Of a stretch of 64,000 nucleotides of DNA, positions 46,457-59,100 are shown in pieces; position 1 is the first letter of the stretch; each line of letters starts with the position of its first letter. Under the pieces are notes generated by a model. That model searched no databases and was not told where the DNA came from. It saw only the letters and a program-made list of their open reading frames with translations. The stretch is taken from positions 155,001 to 219,000 of the forward strand of contig CAJNDS010002113.1 in assembly GCA_905221605.1 (NCBI GenBank), in the 5' to 3' direction. A program made the position numbers and the translations under genes. The DNA comes from Symbiodinium natans (lineage: Eukaryota; Sar; Dinophyceae; Suessiales; Symbiodiniaceae).

Positions 46457-46761
46457 CTGGGAAGCCGGTTGTTGGTGACGGTGCTGCTCTGGGCAGCTCA
46501 TTCGAACATCGAAGCAGACACATTCATCAAAGCATGGCCTTCACATGTGAATATCACAACAAGTGTGTAGGACACATGTCTGCATAAACATATGCGCATA
46601 CACATACGGAATCAAAGTGGCAGCTCAGGCACCTAACCCTTTCTGAGCTGTTTCGCCGGTGGGGCTAAAGCGCTTGGGGAAGTTTCCAAGCTGCCGCTTC
46701 ATGTCCGCGTGACCTTCACGACCATGCATCTCCGTGATGCTGTCAAAGCAGCCCGTCCCTG

Positions 46762-46767
46762 CAGACT
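46762..46767 (+). promoter_or_regulatory. Candidate trans-splice acceptor for the nested gene
   Basis: CCCGTCCCTGCAG ends three bases before the ATG at 46,768. An in-frame TGA lies at 46,735, so this ATG is the first available. Such an acceptor would let the mRNA be capped by spliced-leader addition even if transcribed as part of the host pre-mRNA. Confidence 0.4.
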
Positions 46768-49700
46768 ATGGCGGCGGGAGCGTCGCGGTTCCGACGTGCG
46801 AAGGGTGCTGTGGCATCTGGCCCGGCGCCAGCGCCCAAGCCACTGCAGCCGGATGCTGGATGGGAGCTCATCTTTGGAGAGGACGTGGCTTTGGAGTGGA
46901 ATGTGAGGTCTGGTAGTTGTGATTTAGATTTTTCCTGAGTTGGCTGTATGCGTGTAGTTAGGTGGATATGTGGCACCTGCATACCTAAGGTGGAGAACCC
47001 CGAAGTTCTGGAGCAGCACAAGTTTGGACTGCAGATGGCACTCTTGGGCCAGGGAACGCCTGAGGGATTCGTGGACCACGAGTTTCCGGCACAGGCCCGA
47101 AGCATCGATGGCTTGCAGGGCCCCCCTGTGCGCCGCGGACAGGAGACGCTCATGGAGCTCTTGAAGACCGTCGACCACGAGGAGGATGAGGAGGAAGAGG
47201 AGGTGCCCGACGCACCACGCTGCCCCTGCGGCCGTCGCGCTCGCCAGGGGAGGGTCCAGCTGCCTGGCATGGTGGCCCGGCGGCCCTACTTCCGCTGCGC
47301 TGCACGCGCCTGCCGCTTCTTCAGCTTCGGAGAGCTCCCCACCACACCGGAGGCGCAGGCCCTCTCCTGGGTACGGCTGCGCACCGTTGCGCCGGACAGC
47401 ACAAGCAGCACCAACAGCGCATGGCTTGCACAGCACCTGGTCGTGGTGGGCCGGGATGGCTTTCGGCCCGAGGATGCTCGCCTTGGGCCGGGGTGCGAGT
47501 CGTTGGGAGATGCTCTGTTCGTCGATGCGCTCGCGATCCTCTCAGAGCGACCCAGCGCTTTGCAGAAGCTCCTGCCCAACGTGGCCACCACCACAGTCAC
47601 CACAGCCGGTTGCCACGAGATCCGGCTTTGCACAGAGGGCATCTGGCGATCAATCTTGCTGGACGAGCGCTTGCCCATGGCATCCAGTGGTCCGAAGCTC
47701 GAAAAGAACTTCCACGAGCTCCTGGCCTTCGGGCGCTGTGCAGGCAACCAACTCTGGATTCCGCTTCTCGAGAAGGCCTATGCCAAGGCGTACGGGGCCT
47801 ATCAGTTTGCTTTTCCTGGCACAGCCTTGTCCGTCTTCCTGGAAGATCTTACCGGCAGCATCGTCGAGCAGGTGCATCTTGGGAAGCCTCGGAACAGCGT
47901 CGGTGAGCTCTTGGATCCGAAGGAGCTCTGGGCGTATTTGCTCGGCCACCAGCGGGACGGCACTTTGCTTTGCTGTGTCTCCCAGCTTCTGCAGACCTCA
48001 GCTTCCTCGGCCTTTGCAGTGCTCGACATGTCCGAGGGCCCAAACGGCTCGCCGGGTCGGATCCGCCTGCGCAACCCGCGTGTCACAGGCTCCAGTGCCA
48101 CGGCTGCGTACGAGCGGATTCTGTCGATGCTCCGAGGTTCGCCGGCAGAGGCCTCGACTTATGCAGATGGCTCTTTCTGGGTGCAATTCATGGACTTCCT
48201 CTCAGTGTTCTCCCAGGTCTGCATGTGCCACGCTGCCTCTACCGGCGGTGCATTGCTGCACACGCGGACCTTCGAGGGCGAGTTCACGCCCGAGCGGGGC
48301 ACCGGAATCCGTGGCTGTTGTCTCCGCCTGTCTGCGTATGCTGGCGCTGAGCCCTGCGAGGTGTGGCTCTCACTCCTGCAGCCCATCCCAAAAGGGGCCC
48401 GGCTCCTTCAGCCTTCCATGGGCCAGGTGCTGAACGACCTGTCGCTGGTGGTGCTCGATTCTTCGAGCGGCGAGGCGCCGAAACTACTGAAACATACTGC
48501 CCTCAGCCTCCTGAGCCCTACTAGCCCTGCAATCCAAAGCCATCCAGCCATCCAAAGCCACCCCCCATATTTTATAAAGCCTCAGTCGAACTATGATGGG
48601 GTTTTCTCAACATCGAATCTTATGAGGTCTTATCTACCTCCTGCACTGCTAGACTTCTTCTGAAACCCAGAGGTGGCCGTGGCGGCCCTCTTCGGAGCAC
48701 GGCCGGTTGGCAGCTGCCGCGTAGCCCTAGCTCCGAACAAGGCCTGCGGCCCCGGGGCCAGCATGTGGAGTCTACCCGCGCGCCCCAAGCCCTCCCAAAG
48801 AACCCTAAACCCCAAACCCAAACACCAGCAAACCCTCAATCCGAGATGAACCCAAAATCCTACACCCTTAGGCTGGAAGCTGGCTGGTCTTGCCTTTCAG
48901 TCGCCGCGCTTGGCCGGGTCCCGTGCAGCTGGGCCTCAAGCTTGACCAGGGTCCGCCCTAAACCCCGCAAGACCCTGGGCCTTCGCAGCTCCCTGAACAC
49001 CCGCAAGCACACTTGACAAACCCTAAACCCAGCCCTAAACCCTAAACCTAAACCCTAAACCCTTCCTAAACCCAGCCCTAAGCCCTAAACCCTTAAAGCT
49101 TCAGAGGCGGCTCAGAGTCCACTGTTCGCAGCCGGTGGAGGTGCAGCGCCTGGCTTCGGAGCCTGGCGAGAGGCGTGGGAGGTTCAAAGCTCTCGGCTGG
49201 GGTTTAACAGGCTTTCTGCCCAACCCCGCCCAAGGCCCCTTGAGCCATATTGGGGCATGGAGGTATTGGGGCATGGAGGCAGCATCACGAGCAGCAGCTC
49301 GGAAGGCCTTGGAGGCAGCATCACGAGCATCAGCTGTGAAGGGCTTGAGCCGTATTGGGGCATGGGGGCAGCATCAGGAGCATCAGCTTGAGCCTTATCG
49401 GGGCATGGAGGCAGCATCACGAGCATCAGCTGGGAAGGCCTTGAGACGTATTGGGGCATGGAGGCAGCATCACGAGCATCAGCACGTGCATCAGCCGGGA
49501 AGGTTTTGAGACGTATTGGGGCCTGGAGGCAGCATCACGAGCATCAGCTGGGAAGGCCTTGAGACGTATTGGGGCATGGAGGCAGCATCACGCGCATCAG
49601 CTGGGAAGGCCTTGAGCCGTATTGGGGCATGGAGGGCAGCATCACGAGCATCAGCTGGGAAGGCCTTGAGATGTATTGGGGAATGGAGGCAGCAGCACGC

Positions 49701-52481
49701 GCATCAGCTTGAGCCGTATCGGTGCATGGAGGCAGCATCACGAGCATCAGCTGGGAAGCACGGAGGCAGCATCACGAGCATCAGCTGGGAAGGCCTTGAA
49801 CCATATTGGGGCATGGAGGCAGCATCACGAGCATCAGCTGGAGAGGCCTTGAGACCTATTGGGGGCATGGAGGCAGCATCGCGAGCATCAGCTGGGAAGG
49901 CCTTGAGCCGTATGGGGGCATGGAGGCAGCATCACGAGCATCAGCTGGGAAGGCCTTGAGCCGTATTGGGGCATGGAGGCAGCATCACGCGCATCAGCTG
50001 GGAAGGCTTTGAGATGTATTGGGGGGCAGCATCACGAGCATCAGCTGGGAAGCACGGAGTCAGCATCACGAGCATCAGCTGGGAAGGCCTTGAGACGTAT
50101 TGGGGCATGGAGCAGCATCACGCGCATCAGCTGGGAGGCCTTGGGGCATGGAGGCAGCATCACGAGCATCAGCTGGGAAGGCCTTGAGACGTATTGGGGC
50201 ATGGAGGCAGCATCACGAGCATCAGCTGGGAAGGCCTTGAACCATATTGGGGCATGGAGGCAGCATCACGAGCATCAGCTGGGAAGGCCTTGAGACCTAT
50301 TGGGGCATGGAGGCAGCATCACGAGCATCAGCTGGGAGGCCTTGAGACGGGCATGGAGGCAGCATCACGAGCATCAGCTGGGAAGGCCTTGAGCCGTATT
50401 GGGGCATGGAGGCAGCATCACGAGCATCAGCTGGAAAGGCCTTGAGACGTATTGGGGCATGGAGGCAGCATCACGCGCATCAGCTGGGAAGGCCTTGGGG
50501 CATGGAGGCAGCATCACGAGCATCAGCTGGGAAGGCCTTGAGACGTATTGGGGCATGGAGGCAGCATCACGAGCATCAGCTGGGAAGGCCTTGAACCGTA
50601 TTGGGGCATGGAGGCAGCATCACGAGCATCAGCTGGGAAGGCCTTGAGACCTATTGGGGCATGGAGGCAGCATCGCGAGCATCAGCTGGGAAGGCCTTGA
50701 GCCGTATTGGGGCATGGAGGCAGCATCACGAGCATCAGCTGGGAAGGCCTTGAGCCGTATTGGGGCATGGAGGCAGCATCACGAGCGTCAGCTGGGAAGG
50801 CCTTCAGAGTGTGACCTATAGTTCAGTTGGCTCAAAACATTCTGTGTAGGTCGCCCAAGTCAGAGGTTTGTATCAGCCCGAAACCATACCACCCCGAAAC
50901 CCAACTCCAGACCCGAAACCCTAAAGCAGGGCACCTTGGGAGCCGCTCTTTTGCCTGGTGGCTGCGGCAGCTCGCGGCGCGGCCCCTGGCTTGCGCGGTG
51001 TGGGTTCCCGGAGACCGGTCCATGTTCGGACGGCAGCAGGTCCCCTTGTTTTGGAGGGGTGGGGGTTTGGCGCGGGGGGGTTTTTTTTTGAGTTTCGGAT
51101 TTGTATGGATTAAGACTGTGTTCCCGGAGAAGGAAGGGAGGTCCAAGGCAGCATGCGGAAGTCCAAGCCAGGCGGGGAGACTTCGCTGACGGTGGAGCTG
51201 TTGGAGCTGCGGGCAGAGGGTGCAGTGTTGCTGCTGCTGGACAACACCTTTGCCAAAGCGGCCCTGCTCTTCGAAGCGACAGTTGAAGGCAACCATGTGG
51301 TCACACAGACCTCCCGGGGATCGCAGCTGGGAGATTGGTGTGAGGAGAGGAACGAGGATAGCTTCAAAGTTGGAGCTCGGACACAGTGGCGGCGCTACAA
51401 GGTCGAAGACGTCATTCCTCCGGCCTCACGGCAGATGGTCTCAATGCACTTTGCGGTCGGCACCGATTGGGATGTCGAGGTGCTGACTGTGAAGGCCTCC
51501 GTTGTCCCAGTCGCCATGGCCGGAGCCCGTCCCAGGAACCACCCGTTCGCCCCCTACGCCATTCGCGGCAACACGCTGCTGGCTCCGAACCTCGACGTGC
51601 TCGCGGCGGATGGTGCATCGGCCGAAGGCCTCTTGGAACGCCAGGAAGATGCGGAGCTGCAGCTCGCCTTGCAGCTGTCCCTGCAGGATGTTGCCAAGCC
51701 GTTGGAGCCGCGCCAGCGCTGGGGCCGCCGCAACAAGGCCGAGGCCAACGGCGCTGAAAACAAAGCGTGCTCCATCTGCTGCGAGCCCCTCCGAGCGCCT
51801 GGAGATCTGCCAGCACAATCAGCACAACATTTAAAATGTTGTGCCCAGGTCTGTTGGAGCTGCGCCTCTCGCTGGGCCATGGAGCAGGAGGCACAGGGGC
51901 TCGCTGCCGCAGAGATGCGCTGCCCACAGTGCTCGGCTGTGCTCGAGGATGCGGTTCTGCGGCAGCTGCTAGGCACGGACGCTCTTCACAGAGCCCAGGA
52001 GCGCACGAGGCGCCGTGGAGAGGTGGGGCCTAGCGACCTGTCCAGCGCCACACTGGTGCGTTTGGGCCTAAAACGGTGCCCTGGCTGTGGAGAAGGCCTG
52101 CAGAAGGAGTCAGAGACGTGCCACAAGATGATCTGCCGCACCTGCCGCGCCCGCTTCTGCTTCCGGTGCCTTACGCGACTGGAGCCTTTGCCGCAGCTGG
52201 GGCTACACGATTGTGTAGAATGATCAAGCTTTGGGGGGTTTACGAAGTTTACGAATTTAGGGGACCCCGAATATGGAGCCCCAAACAGTAGGATTCCCTT
52301 TTTAATAAGCACCCCAATAAGTCCCCCTCATTTCGGAAACCCCCATAGGATCAAAATACTACCGACTTATAGAGAATTCTTGGAGACTCGGGCAGTCGAG
52401 GAGTACTTCAACTGCGGTTGCACAGGTGCGGAGCACCGCTTTGTTGACCCGATGGATGGACGGACACTTATGCATCAGTAG
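46768..52481 (+). CDS. GRF-calpain-like pseudoprotease with UIM and RING/RBR modules
   Basis: Model: exon 1 46,768-46,902; GT-AG intron of 87 bp; exon 2 46,990-48,474; intron of 2.7 kb, probably GC-AG; exon 3 from about 51,141 to 52,214; GT-AG intron of 171 bp; exon 4 52,386-52,478; TAG at 52,479. All joins keep phase; about 929 residues. A Glu-rich run is followed by a GRF-type zinc finger, about 123-158 (CPCG...YFRC-x4-CRFF). The calpain protease core, about 185-470, shows GCHEIRLCTEGIW, NQLWIPLLEKAYAKAYGAY, FLEDLTG and DGSFWVQFMDFL. The nucleophile motif reads ESLGDALFVDAL, so catalytic Cys is Ala220. The GHAYSV-type motif reads SSAFAV, so His is Ser385. Asn407 (RLRNP) remains. A domain-III-like region spans the exon 2/3 join. 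A ubiquitin-interacting motif (EDAELQLALQLSLQD, about 709-723), a RING (C750-C804) and a RING2/Rcat-like module (C853; CPGC, then TCHKMIC-x2-C-x4-C-x2-C) follow. Cys867 aligns with the RBR catalytic Cys. No IBR is visible between the RINGs. Expected role: non-proteolytic, ubiquitin-linked; inferred only. Confidence 0.75.
48475..51140 (+). other. Large intron 2 of the nested gene (candidate)
   Basis: Begins GCGCCG after ...SSSGE and ends GGGAG before GTCCAAGGCAGC. Other acceptors of the same phase exist at 51,161 and 51,167. The plus frame of exon 2 continues for 63 codons into the intron, up to TGA at 48,661, but with low-complexity content. Inside are telomere-like patches at 48,800-48,830 and 49,017-49,100, and the 53-bp minisatellite. 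Confidence 0.55.
49240..50805. repeat. 53-bp minisatellite, roughly 28-30 copies
   Basis: The unit contains GGCATGGAGGCAGCATCACG, AGCATCAGCTGGGAAGGCC and TTGAGACGTATTGG. The full length is 53 bp and many units are shortened or interrupted. Because 53 is not a multiple of three, all three frames are read in rotation, giving the alternating peptides GGSITSISWEGLE, EAASRASAGKAL and AWRQHHEHQLG. It is best placed in an intron and not read as protein. Confidence 0.95.
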
Positions 52482-52590
52482 CTTCGGGCTTTGGGCCATC
52501 TCTCTTGCAAAAAGGCTGCTACACGGTTTTCACGCGCTGGCCGGTGAAGAACGTCGCGGGCGCAAAAAGGGTGACAGCTCTTCCGCTTCG

Positions 52591-53167
<577 letters not shown>

Positions 53168-53195
53168 TCACCCCTCAAACAGGAGGGACACAGAG

Positions 53196-56100
53196 TCCAG
53201 CCGCGACTTGGTGCCTTGGAATGCGGCTCCGGCCCCGGGTCCTTGAGCCCTTGGGGGGGCTTTTGGGGGGGAAGGGTTTAGGGTTTAAGGTATAGGGTTT
53301 AGGGTTTAGGGTTCAGGGCCGGCTGGGGTCTGGGTGTCGGGGTTCGGGAGTTTATGTAGTACGATCCGGAGTGTACCTCGGTAGTTTGGAGTCAACCAGC
53401 CGTTGCAGAGTGACACGCGCCTCTGCAATTTGAGTAAGTAGGCGGCTTAAGGCGGGCGCGATGCCATGCACACCCTTGGAATGTAAGGGAATAGGGCTTC
53501 AGCTGGACTGCAGGGCCTGAGCTGCAGGTCCCAGGAATGTGAGACTGCAGGGCTTGAGTGCTCTAAAGAGGGTTGAGGGCTGTTAGAGGGTTCGGGCTTT
53601 TGAGCTTGACCCTGTGTGGGGTCATTTGTCAACGAGACGTGTACCCCAAGCCCAAATCCTAAGCCTTAAACCCTAAACAGTTTCAGGTTTCAGGACCTAA
53701 ATAGCCAGCTTGGACATGCCAAGCCTTTGCGAACCCTGAACGTCCTGCCCAGCATAAGGATGGCGCGTACGGCCAAGATTTTGGCGGCCTGGAGGACTGG
53801 ATGCCCAAGCTTCCTAAACCCTGTAGATGGAACATCCTGAGCCGGAACCCCAAGCCCGATAAACCCGAGAGACCCCAGAGCCCAAAGGCAAGCGCCAAGA
53901 AAGCTAAAAGAAGTTTCAGGTTTATCGGTTGACCTAGATTCTGCGCCCTTCCTGGGTCATCCCTATGGGGCTCCTTACAAGATAAGGTGCCAGTTGAAGC
54001 GATCAGCGCCCAGATTCCCTGAGTTCGCCACAGCGACCCAAGTCAGCGCCCAGATTCCCTGAGTTCGCCACAGCGACCGCAGGACGGACACGCAGATGGG
54101 CAGTGGGATCAGTTCGCCGCCAACGAGCAGAAGCTCCTTGCCTCTCTTAGGTGGGCTTCGGGTCTAGGGGTGGTTTCTTTACATGCCAGAGAAGCATGGG
54201 CTGTTGTACACCTTTTCCCCCGGTTACAACGTCCCTTTTATAGGGTTGACTATGGGGCTTATAGGCCCAGTAGCCCATGCTGGGAGAGCAAGATCCAGCG
54301 CTGGCCGCGCTTGCTTGGGCGCATACTTGCGTGGGACGTGCCGTCCGCCTTAGCACAAGAGCCCGAAACCTCCGCACGCCAACCCCGCATTAAAAAGCAA
54401 TACCCCAAGAAATCCCAGGCGGTGTAGCCTACTGCTGCACTGAGGGGTCTTGGGCTCTCTCGGGGCATCCATGCTTGTCTTCTGCCAAGGTATGGTGTAG
54501 CCACGACCTTCAATGAGGACCCGGCTCCCGATTCGCTCCACTCGTCAAATTTTTCCATTATCGTCTTCAGTATAACCCTAAACCATAAACCCTGCTAATT
54601 CTGGAACATCTTTAGGAGGGGGGGGAATAGGGAGCTTGAATGTCAGTTGAAGGACTTCGGTCCTTCTGACAAGTGGCTGCTCAGCAAATGGGCACTCATG
54701 AAGCCCTCAACCCTGGAAGGGGGACGGAAGATCATTTAGGGCAACCTCGAGCTGAGCACCTTGTTTTGGCTCCTTGTGTGGCCCTGGGTGTCACGTGGCC
54801 TCCTTTTGCCCCAAGCCCATCGTGCAATCGACATCGTGTAGAGAGCTCTGAACCCTGAACCTCCAGATTGAACACAGTTCGCCTGATCCGCGTGGGCTGC
54901 GCGCAGGCTGCCGTTTGTGCACGCCCTTTGCGTTCTTGCTGTACGGCGCAGTACTTGGCCATGCAACCACAAACGTGGAACGACACTGCGGTTTTCGACT
55001 TTTGATTTCTCACAGGCTATTTTGTTCCGGGCGTCGCCAGCAGAAGAATTTCCTGAACGTTCTCTCCCGGACCTTACCTTACAGTACTACAGCAGGTGTG
55101 AGATCTTTTCGCCCGGCGCGTGCAGCAGCGAATGCCAGGCTTTCTTTATCTGCGTAGATTGAAGCCATGAAAATCCCTCCTTGTGGGGCAGAACGAGCCC
55201 AGGTCGAAACTCCAACCATTGTAGGCGCAGGTGACTCTGCTCTGGGCCCTCAACCCAAGCAGAGACCCCAACACCCCCAAAACCCGGAAAGCCTAACCCG
55301 CCCCCAACTGGATTCAGATCCGAAGCTGCCGAGAACAGGGTTTAGGGTTTAGGGTTTAGGGGATCCCCAAAACACGAGGTTCTTAAGCTTGCAGTCGCCT
55401 CGCATGCATGGTCCAAGTCCCCTTTTCGCGCGCACGCGCGCGCGCGCGCGCGCGACCGAAGCCCCAGAACCCTTTCAACCATCTTCAGCCATCAGCCTGA
55501 GTAGCCTTGTTGTGAGGGTTTTGAGGTTTAGTAATTTGGGGTTTGACGAAGGTTTCGGGTTTCAGGGTTTCGGGTTTGGGGACCCCTTGAGTGGAGATCG
55601 CCCCTCGTCTTGCTTCGTGTGTCTCTGCGGCAGGAGTACTACACCACCCCGTTGGACAAAAACGCGATTCCCGTTGAAAAGAGAGAAGAGGCCGAGCTTC
55701 CACAAAAGCCGAAACCTCAAACCCCAAACCCTAGAAGCCCCCGCAAGACCGAAAGAGCAGGTTCTACGGTTTTAGGACACAAGCGCCCCGGCCTATTAAC
55801 ATCATGTTTATTATTACTATTATTATCATTATTATTATCATTATTATTAGTATGATTATTGTTACGATTATTAATGATTATGATTATTATTGTTATTATT
55901 ACTACAAAAAAAACATTGTTGTCATTATTACGTCAGCCAGAAAGGTCGAGGGCTGAAGAGGGTTGACAGCTCCTCGTGCTCCTTTTCCCTGACTCCAGCT
56001 CTCGATGCCCAGCCCTAAGCCCTCAACCCTCAACTTGAAGGTTCAGGGGGTTTGGGGTTTAGGGTTTTGGGTTGAGGGTTTAGGGTCAACTGCAAAACCT

Positions 56101-59100
56101 ACAAGCCTTACAAACCCTAAACCCTGAACCCTAGACCTAAGCCCTAAACCCTGGCCCTAAACTCTAAACCCTGAAGCTCTAAACCCTGAGCCGCAAAGCC
56201 TAAACCCTACTCTTTGCTGAAGAGGCCGACCAGATCGCCCGCGCGATTGAGTCTGGGCAGATGCACTCCGAGGACGGGTTTAGGGTCTAGGGTTTAGGGT
56301 TTAGGGTTTAGGGTTCGGGTCTAGGGTTTAGGGTTTAGGGTGCCCGCCTTTGCGGGTTTTTGCGTTTATGGCTTTGGGGGTTTAGAAGCTTAGGGGTTCA
56401 ATGGGTTTAGAGGTTTAGAGTTAGGGTTGCAGGTTTAAGGGTTCGGAGGCATCGCTATTGATGGTACTGAGGGCCGATCTTCGACTTAGTTTAATGTTGG
56501 GCCGGAGCGTTGAAGGATATCCTGTGAGTTGAAGGTTCAGGAGTTGGGGTTTAGGGTGTTGGATTTTGGGTGTAGGATGTAGGTCTTGAGGTTTCGGGCG
56601 CGATTGGTGGTAGGGGAAGGAGGACGGCTTGCTGTAGGGTTTAGGATTGAAGGTCTAGAGTTTGGGGGCTCTGCCGTAGGGCTGAGAGGCCGCGAGTCCC
56701 CAAGTTTCAAGGGCCCTGCTAAGATGTCAAAGTCGATTGTCGGCTTGTCCTGGAGACGTGTAACACAGAAACGAGTCGAACCCTCAAAAGGCCTGGACCC
56801 TGAATCCTAGATCCTGAAGGCTTAGGGTTAAGTAAGGTCTCGGGGGCGGCGCAGCTATTCTAGAAGGCAGAGGGGGGGGGGGGGTCACCGAAAGCCCTAA
56901 ACCCTAAACCCCAAACCCTAAGCCCTAAACCCCAAACCCTAAACCCTACACCCTAACCCTAAACCCTGAGGCCCGATTTCCTTCGTTTCTTCGGAACTGT
57001 CTCCAGGTTGAAGATCGCGTCGACGGTGACGGCGACGGCGAGGAGGAGGCCGCAAATCCGACAAGATCCCAAAACTTCCGGAAGCCCAAGACTACAATAC
57101 CTATAATCGTATCATCGTATAATATTAGAATACTAGAATACTAGAATACTATAATACTATAATATTATACTGCTATAACACTGTAATACTATAACACTAG
57201 AATACTATAATTTGATAATACTATAAAATTATAATACTATAATACTACAATACTATAATACTATAGTACTATAATCCTATAACACTAGAATACTAGAATA
57301 CTAGAATACTATAGTACTATAAGACTAGAAAACTACAATTTGGGATTGAAGTTCAGGATCTCGGAATTCGGCTCGGGATCTTCGAAGAGTGCTCCCCGCC
57401 AGCCTGGGGACCGCGAGCCCAATCTCGATCAGAACCCGTGAAGTCCTCTGAAAGCGGTCAAGACTCTACACCCTAAACCCTACGCCCTAGACCCTAACCC
57501 TAAACCCTAAACCCTAAACCCTAAACCCTAAACCCTAAACCCAAAACCCAAAACCCTAAACCCTAAACCCTAAACCCTAAACCCTAAACCCTAAACCCTG
57601 AACCCTAAACCCTAAACGCTAAATCCCAAACTTCGAGCCCCACGAAGCGGCGCCATGAAAGCAAGCCATGTTTCGAGAGCGTAGGGGTCCTTCGCCTCCT
57701 CAACCTAGAAATTCATGAGTAGTTATAAGGGCATAAGTAGGATCACTGGTTTTTTAAGGGTACTTAGAACCCTACTTCTAAATACGCATGAGCATCCACG
57801 TGCACCGTGAACCCTCATAGCCTTGGCCGCGGAGGCGCGATTTGGCGCCGCGCAGCCCCTGGTGAGCACTGGCAGGGCCGGGCGCCTGATTGTTTTTCTC
57901 CAGTTTTGTTATTTTATACTATATTTTCTTATAAAATATTACATTATATTTTGGTTTTGCTTCTGTTCATTTTTTTGTTAGCTGGTTTTTTCAGCTAATC
58001 CACGGTGATGGTTCCTTCTTATTTATGCCGTCCTGGGCGTTTCAGGCGGTACAAGCCCGCAGCCTCAAGCCTTGTCTATTGCCTTGCACCACCGAGAGCA
58101 CAGCAGAGGGTTTCCCGTTTAAAGTGCTGGGGTGACCGAGATCGTTGCCAAAGCGACCGCAAGGGCTTGCAAGCCGAATGCGAGGCGTTCGAAGGCGTCC
58201 ACGAAGAGTTCGAAGGCGTCTGCGAAGCTTTGTTCGCGCACGAGTGTCGGGCGGTGGCTGTATAGCTGCGGATTCCTGCGTTTTGGTTTAATGTGTGCGG
58301 ACGTGTCGAGCGGCGGCTGTAGCTCCTGAATGCGGCCTTTTGACGACGTGTCCGTGAGTCTCGTGTGGCGGCTCTGGTTGCGGACTGCTGCGTTTGGCAT
58401 CGTTTGGGTGCACCTGCATTCTGGATTGTGGCGTGCACGTGTCCTGCCAATGGCTGTAACCATGTGCAGAGAGAACAAGGAAGGGACAGAGAGAGAGAGA
58501 GAGGAAAAAAGAAATAAAGAAAGAAAGAAAGAAAGAAATTAATGAAAGAAAGAAAAGAAAAAAAACAAAGAAATAAAGAAATAAATCAAGAAAGAAATGA
58601 CGAAATAATGAAAGAAAGACATAAAGAAAGCAAGCAAGAAAGAAAGAACGAGTGCATGTGTGTTGGCAAGTGCAGTCTATCTGTTATGTGCCGTTTGCCA
58701 TTGGTTCTATTCGAATTGTCATGGAAGGGTAATTCGGAAGGCGTCGACCCCGTGTCTTCGAATCAGCTGCGACCTGAAACTGAAACAGAAATGCATTCGA
58801 TGCATGCTCGCTATGCGTTCTTATGTTGGTGCTCTTGTTTCAGACTTTCTGCTCTTGCCACGGGTGCCACGGGAGGTAAAGAAGGAGAGTGCTTCGTCAT
58901 TCCGAGTTGCGTGAGTCGTGTCATGTGTGGCACGGGTTCTCTAAGTGGCTCGCATGTCGCATGTAGGCTCGAGATGTTTCTTTGGGGGTGTTGGTCCGAC
59001 CCTTATCGTCACTTTGGACCGCGTCCGGCATGGTGACAATGCTCTCGACTTTTGCCCGTCCATCTATCTCACTACCACCGCCGATGGCTAGAATACCGTC

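Noticed and set aside
47186..48433. 415-codon plus frame overlapping the calpain exon
   Set aside because: It is an out-of-frame shadow of the calpain-like coding sequence, caused by high GC content.
49240..50805. Possible CRISPR-like regular array
   Set aside because: Units are direct tandem copies with no unique spacers, in eukaryotic-type DNA.
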